From the NCBI RefSeq assembly GCF_001557875.1, contig NZ_LNRF01000001.1:1178001-1242000 (forward strand): 64,000 bases of DNA, in the 5' to 3' direction. The DNA is from Vibrio splendidus (GTDB lineage: Bacteria > Pseudomonadota > Gammaproteobacteria > Enterobacterales > Vibrionaceae). Position numbers and translations under genes: made by a program. Below, piece by piece: positions 61,295-64,000 of this stretch. How positions within the stretch are numbered: position 1 is the first letter of the stretch; each line of letters starts with the position of its first letter. The notes beneath the pieces were generated by a model that saw only the letters and a program-made list of their open reading frames with translations, made no database searches and was not told the origin of the DNA.

Positions 61295-63046
61295 ATGCAA
61301 CTAGAAAGAATCGAGATTTCTGGCTTTCGAGGTATCAAGCGCATGTCACTCGCGTTTGACGAGCTAACCACGCTTATTGGTGAAAATACTTGGGGTAAGT
61401 CTTCATTGTTGGATGCCCTTTCCGTCGTTCTGCCCTCAGACGGTGTGCCATATCACTTTGAAATGACCGATTTTCATGTCGATTACTCTGTTTCACATCC
61501 ACAGTCTCAACATCTTCAAATTGTTCTCGCATTAAAAGCTAACGATAAGAGCGAACTTAACGCGGGTCGTTATCGCAAACTTAAACCTATCTGGGTTCAA
61601 GATGAGTTTGGTGTATTTCGCATCTATTACCGAATAAGCGCGACGTTAGAACAGTACGAAACGACCACACACTATGCATTTTTAGGTTTGGATGGTAATC
61701 CGCTTAAGCTTCATCATTCCGAAAAGCTCGCTCAAGAATTAATGACCTTACATCCCGTCATCCGTTTGCGTGATGCGAGGCACTTTGATCGTCCTTTCAA
61801 CGGCAAGTCTCTTAATCATAATGCTCACCTCCCAACTAACGGTCAGGCTAGTAATACGAATGGAAATGGAAACGGCAGTAATCATACAAGCAATGGTAAT
61901 GGGGCGAACGGAAATGGTACCAATGGTAATGGGCGGCAAGCAAGAATAGAAAAACGAATCGACAATACCTGCCGTCGCTTAATGGCGATACCTGGCCATG
62001 TCAATAAAGGTGAAATGCGCAGTAGCCTAGAGTCGATGCAAAGCCTAATCGAGCACTACTTTTCTTTCAAAAGTACTTCTCGTCGTAATCCTAGAAAACA
62101 AAGGGATGGCCTACTCTACTCAGCTGGTGCGAACGACAAGAGCATTCATCAACTTGTTGAAGAGACAAAAAACAAACAAACCCGCTTATTATTCATGGGG
62201 TTACTTAACGCCTACCTGCAAGCTAAAGGGCCAAACGACCTACGACGATGTGCTCGCCCTCTTCTGATCCTTGAAGATCCCGAAGGTCGATTACATCCAA
62301 CCCATTTAGCAAGGGCGTGGAGTTTGATGCAAAAGTTACCCATGCAGAAAATCCTTACCACTAATAGCGGCGATTTACTTGCAGCAGTGCCTTTTCAATC
62401 GATTCGTCGCTTGGTACGTCAATCAGACAAAACCATCGCCAATCAGCTCAACATGAATCACTTCAGCAAAGATGAACTTAGAAGAATTGGGTTTCATATT
62501 CGTTTCCATCGTTCCGGTGCCCTGTTTGCTCGCTGCTGGTTATTAGTTGAGGGTGAAACCGAAGTATGGTTATTCAATGAATTAGCCAACCAATGTGGTT
62601 ACAACCTTGCTGCTGAAGGTGTGCAAATTATAGAATTCGCTCAATCGGGGCTTAAAGCTCTAATCAAAGTAGCTCAAGAGTTCGGGATTGATTGGCACGT
62701 GGTGACCGATGGAGATGCGGCAGGTAAGAAATACGCCGCAACAGTATTATCGAAGTTAGGAAAAGACCAAGCAAGACATCGCCTCACTGAACTACCAGAT
62801 AGAGACATCGAGCATTACTTGTACATGAATGGTTTTGAAAACTTTTTCCGGGATATGGTTAAAATCCCTTATGACCATCCTATCCCACCCAAAAAAGTGG
62901 TCGCAAAGGTATTAAAGAAACACGCAAAACCCGACCTTGCATTAGCTATCGTTTCTCATTGCGAGGACCAAGGGCAAGAATGCATTCCGTTATTATTGAG
63001 GTGGACGTTAAAACGCGTGATCACCATGGCGAACGGGAATACCTAG
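61295..63046 (+). CDS. OLD-family ATP-dependent nuclease (DUF2813/YbjD-like)
   Basis: A 583-aa protein. AAA/SMC-like N-terminal part with Walker A GENTWGKSS (29-37; the usual form is GENNxGKSS, so W33 is unusual), a low-complexity Asn/Gly/Ser/Thr linker at 181-213, Walker B LLILEDPEGRLHPTHLA, then a TOPRIM nuclease domain with E419 (LLVEGETEVWLF) and D472-G-D474 (VVTDGDAAGKKYA). OLD proteins cleave or nick DNA; some act in phage defence. No helicase partner (GajB) lies nearby, so it is a single-gene class like E. coli YbjD. Confidence 0.9.
   Translation: MQLERIEISGFRGIKRMSLAFDELTTLIGENTWGKSSLLDALSVVLPSDGVPYHFEMTDFHVDYSVSHPQSQHLQIVLALKANDKSELNAGRYRKLKPIWVQDEFGVFRIYYRISATLEQYETTTHYAFLGLDGNPLKLHHSEKLAQELMTLHPVIRLRDARHFDRPFNGKSLNHNAHLPTNGQASNTNGNGNGSNHTSNGNGANGNGTNGNGRQARIEKRIDNTCRRLMAIPGHVNKGEMRSSLESMQSLIEHYFSFKSTSRRNPRKQRDGLLYSAGANDKSIHQLVEETKNKQTRLLFMGLLNAYLQAKGPNDLRRCARPLLILEDPEGRLHPTHLARAWSLMQKLPMQKILTTNSGDLLAAVPFQSIRRLVRQSDKTIANQLNMNHFSKDELRRIGFHIRFHRSGALFARCWLLVEGETEVWLFNELANQCGYNLAAEGVQIIEFAQSGLKALIKVAQEFGIDWHVVTDGDAAGKKYAATVLSKLGKDQARHRLTELPDRDIEHYLYMNGFENFFRDMVKIPYDHPIPPKKVVAKVLKKHAKPDLALAIVSHCEDQGQECIPLLLRWTLKRVITMANGNT
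61835..61933 (+). repeat. Simple-sequence tract encoding an Asn/Gly linker in the OLD nuclease
   Basis: About 100 bp of imperfect AATGGN repeats (AATGGAAATGG, AATGGTAATGG) encode a run of Asn-Gly dipeptides with Ser, Thr and His. The tract could expand or contract in multiples of six without changing the frame. Confidence 0.75.
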
Positions 63047-63123
63047 GCATAATTTGTTTTATAGATGCTATCAGTTGCTCTACTGATGAAATCTTTAGTT
63101 GATTGCCTTAACCAAAACCTCAA

Positions 63124-63152
63124 CAAAAAAAGGCACACCAAATGGTGTGCCT
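63124..63152 (-). terminator. Terminator after the DUF1097 gene
   Basis: Ten-bp stem AGGCACACCA/TGGTGTGCCT; on the minus strand it is followed by seven T residues. Confidence 0.8.
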
Positions 63153-63234
63153 GTATAAATCGATATACAAATTAATTGGGGGTTATCTTGCAAGAGTTCA
63201 CAGTGACTAATCCATAGCTTTCTTAACGTATTTA

Positions 63235-63729
63235 TTAAGCCTTTGCCTGTTTAGCGTGTTGTTCAACAACTTCCGAAGATTGAGTCGATTTCTCGTGAAG
63301 CCATAGCCCTGTTGCTTTCATCAAGTATCCAAACACACCACCAAGCAGTAAAGATGGTACTACAAGTTGCCAATCGCCACCTGCAGCAAACGTCGCACAG
63401 CAACCAATGAAGGTTCCTGGGATATAACCTAGCCACGCTTGTTTCGCTTGAATACACATAAAGAAAGCCACAATAGCAGTAATCATGTAGCCTAAAATCT
63501 CTAAACCTGCAAAGGTTGAGCTTTCGATAATCACCATTGCCCAGAATACGCCTGTCATATTGGTCAATAAGCTACCTGCTAGTCCTTTAACGCCGCCTGT
63601 TGGCGAAGCAAAATAACTGGTGCAACCTAGGAAACCTGCCCATGACAATAAGCCGAAAGAGATAGCAATCCATCCCCATAGACCTGACAAAATACCTGTT
63701 GTTAATGAAATCGCGACTAATGTACTCAT
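63235..63729 (-). CDS. DUF1097 (YcdZ-like) inner-membrane protein
   Basis: A 164-aa protein with about five helices: LVAISLTTGILSGLWGWIAISFGLLSWAGFLGCTSYFA, FWAMVIIESSTFAGLEILGYMITAIVAFFMC and LVVPSLLLGGVFGYLMKATG. The family (YcdZ, DUF1097) is of unknown function; the small residues in the helices suggest a compact channel- or carrier-like fold. The charged C-terminus is probably cytoplasmic. Single gene with its own terminator. Confidence 0.9.
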   Translation of the reverse strand: MSTLVAISLTTGILSGLWGWIAISFGLLSWAGFLGCTSYFASPTGGVKGLAGSLLTNMTGVFWAMVIIESSTFAGLEILGYMITAIVAFFMCIQAKQAWLGYIPGTFIGCCATFAAGGDWQLVVPSLLLGGVFGYLMKATGLWLHEKSTQSSEVVEQHAKQAKA

Positions 63730-63934
63730 ACTATTTCTAAAGCCTAATTACGTAATTGAACGCAACCGGATTCAGCCTCACTTAAAATCAAGTAAGCATA
63801 CTATGGTAAGAACGCCTTCTTTTAGCCGATCACGATCACATTAATAATGTACGCAAATGTGCATTTATCACTAGATAGAGACCGAAATCGCTTATTCAAC
63901 ATAAATAGTTATTAGTTTTTGTGTTGAATCGTCG

Positions 63935-64000
63935 CTAGAGAACCGACCGTTTGCCTTTCATCATACGCTTACCTTCACGCTTGATACATTCAGCAAGTGG
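63935..64000 (-). CDS. C-terminal end of an unidentified gene, cut by the window edge
   Basis: The minus-strand frame PLAECIKREGKRMMKGKRSV L ends in TAG at 63937-63935. Only 21 basic residues are available, too few to identify the protein. The open frame and lack of overlap with other genes suggest it is real. Confidence 0.4.
   Translation of the reverse strand, partial: PLAECIKREGKRMMKGKRSVL

Noticed and set aside
61295..63046. Gabija or similar two-gene defence system
   Set aside because: No UvrD-like helicase (GajB) or other defence gene adjoins the OLD nuclease; it fits the stand-alone DUF2813/YbjD class.

Overview
The window reads as chromosome 2 of a marine Vibrio, probably near the Splendidus clade. 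The protein families, the AT-leaning base composition and the gene neighbourhoods support this: a vxrAB (wigKR) operon next to a D-Ala-D-Ala ligase, a fadL-volA pair, and fabV. From memory, the V. cholerae counterparts of the vxr, ddl, fadL and volA genes lie on chromosome 2. No rRNA, tRNA, CRISPR array, intact prophage or insertion sequence is visible.

The main architectural signal is a replication terminus. A 28-bp dif-like XerC/XerD site lies at 6114-6141. Two exact copies of the MatP-binding consensus (matS) lie at 25115 and 28970. A 12-of-13 matS-like site lies at 3415, and a KOPS motif at 2763 points towards dif. The surroundings of dif are sparse: about 1.2 kb without a convincing gene, holding a LexA-type palindrome and an orphan terminator. 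A tyrosine recombinase with a substituted catalytic histidine starts about 950 bp to the right.

Layout. 1-3137: end of the vxr two-component operon and a YoaH-like gene. 3138-9944: diguanylate cyclase, dif, YciH/SUI1, DUF3319, recombinase, ddl and a SPOR lipoprotein. 10155-17448: Pat-type lysine acetyltransferase, LysR regulator, Fur-controlled haem receptor, galE. 17533-22095: a tightly coupled TonB receptor / YfiR / GGDEF operon that looks like an envelope-to-c-di-GMP signalling unit. 22266-24854: pxpABC 5-oxoprolinase. 25017-32015: FAD oxidoreductase, YbbAP-type ABC system divergent from tesA, and fabV. 32194-40860: GAF/EAL phosphodiesterase, ABC-class ATPase, an orphan PBP2, a DnaJ-related protein, a 2OG-Fe(II) oxygenase and a DUF2238 protein. 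40970-46900: zinc-ribbon protein, DMT transporter, SgrR-like regulator, thioesterase and two metalloproteases. 47258-51034: fadL-volA lipid scavenging. 51263-55497: PhnA-like protein and a LysR-controlled aaeXAB-like efflux operon. 55607-64000: DEAD-box helicase, small proteins, TerC under a probable yybP-ykoY (Mn2+) riboswitch, 5'-nucleotidase, OLD-family nuclease and a DUF1097 protein.

Three themes recur. The first is envelope and cell-wall upkeep: vxrAB, ddl, PBP2 and the SPOR lipoprotein. The second is c-di-GMP turnover, with two cyclases and one EAL enzyme. The third is fatty-acid and lipid handling: fabV, tesA, fadL and volA. Several genes are too short for routine ORF calling but have good ribosome-binding sites: a 50-aa YoaH-like protein and candidate 24-aa and 31-aa membrane proteins.
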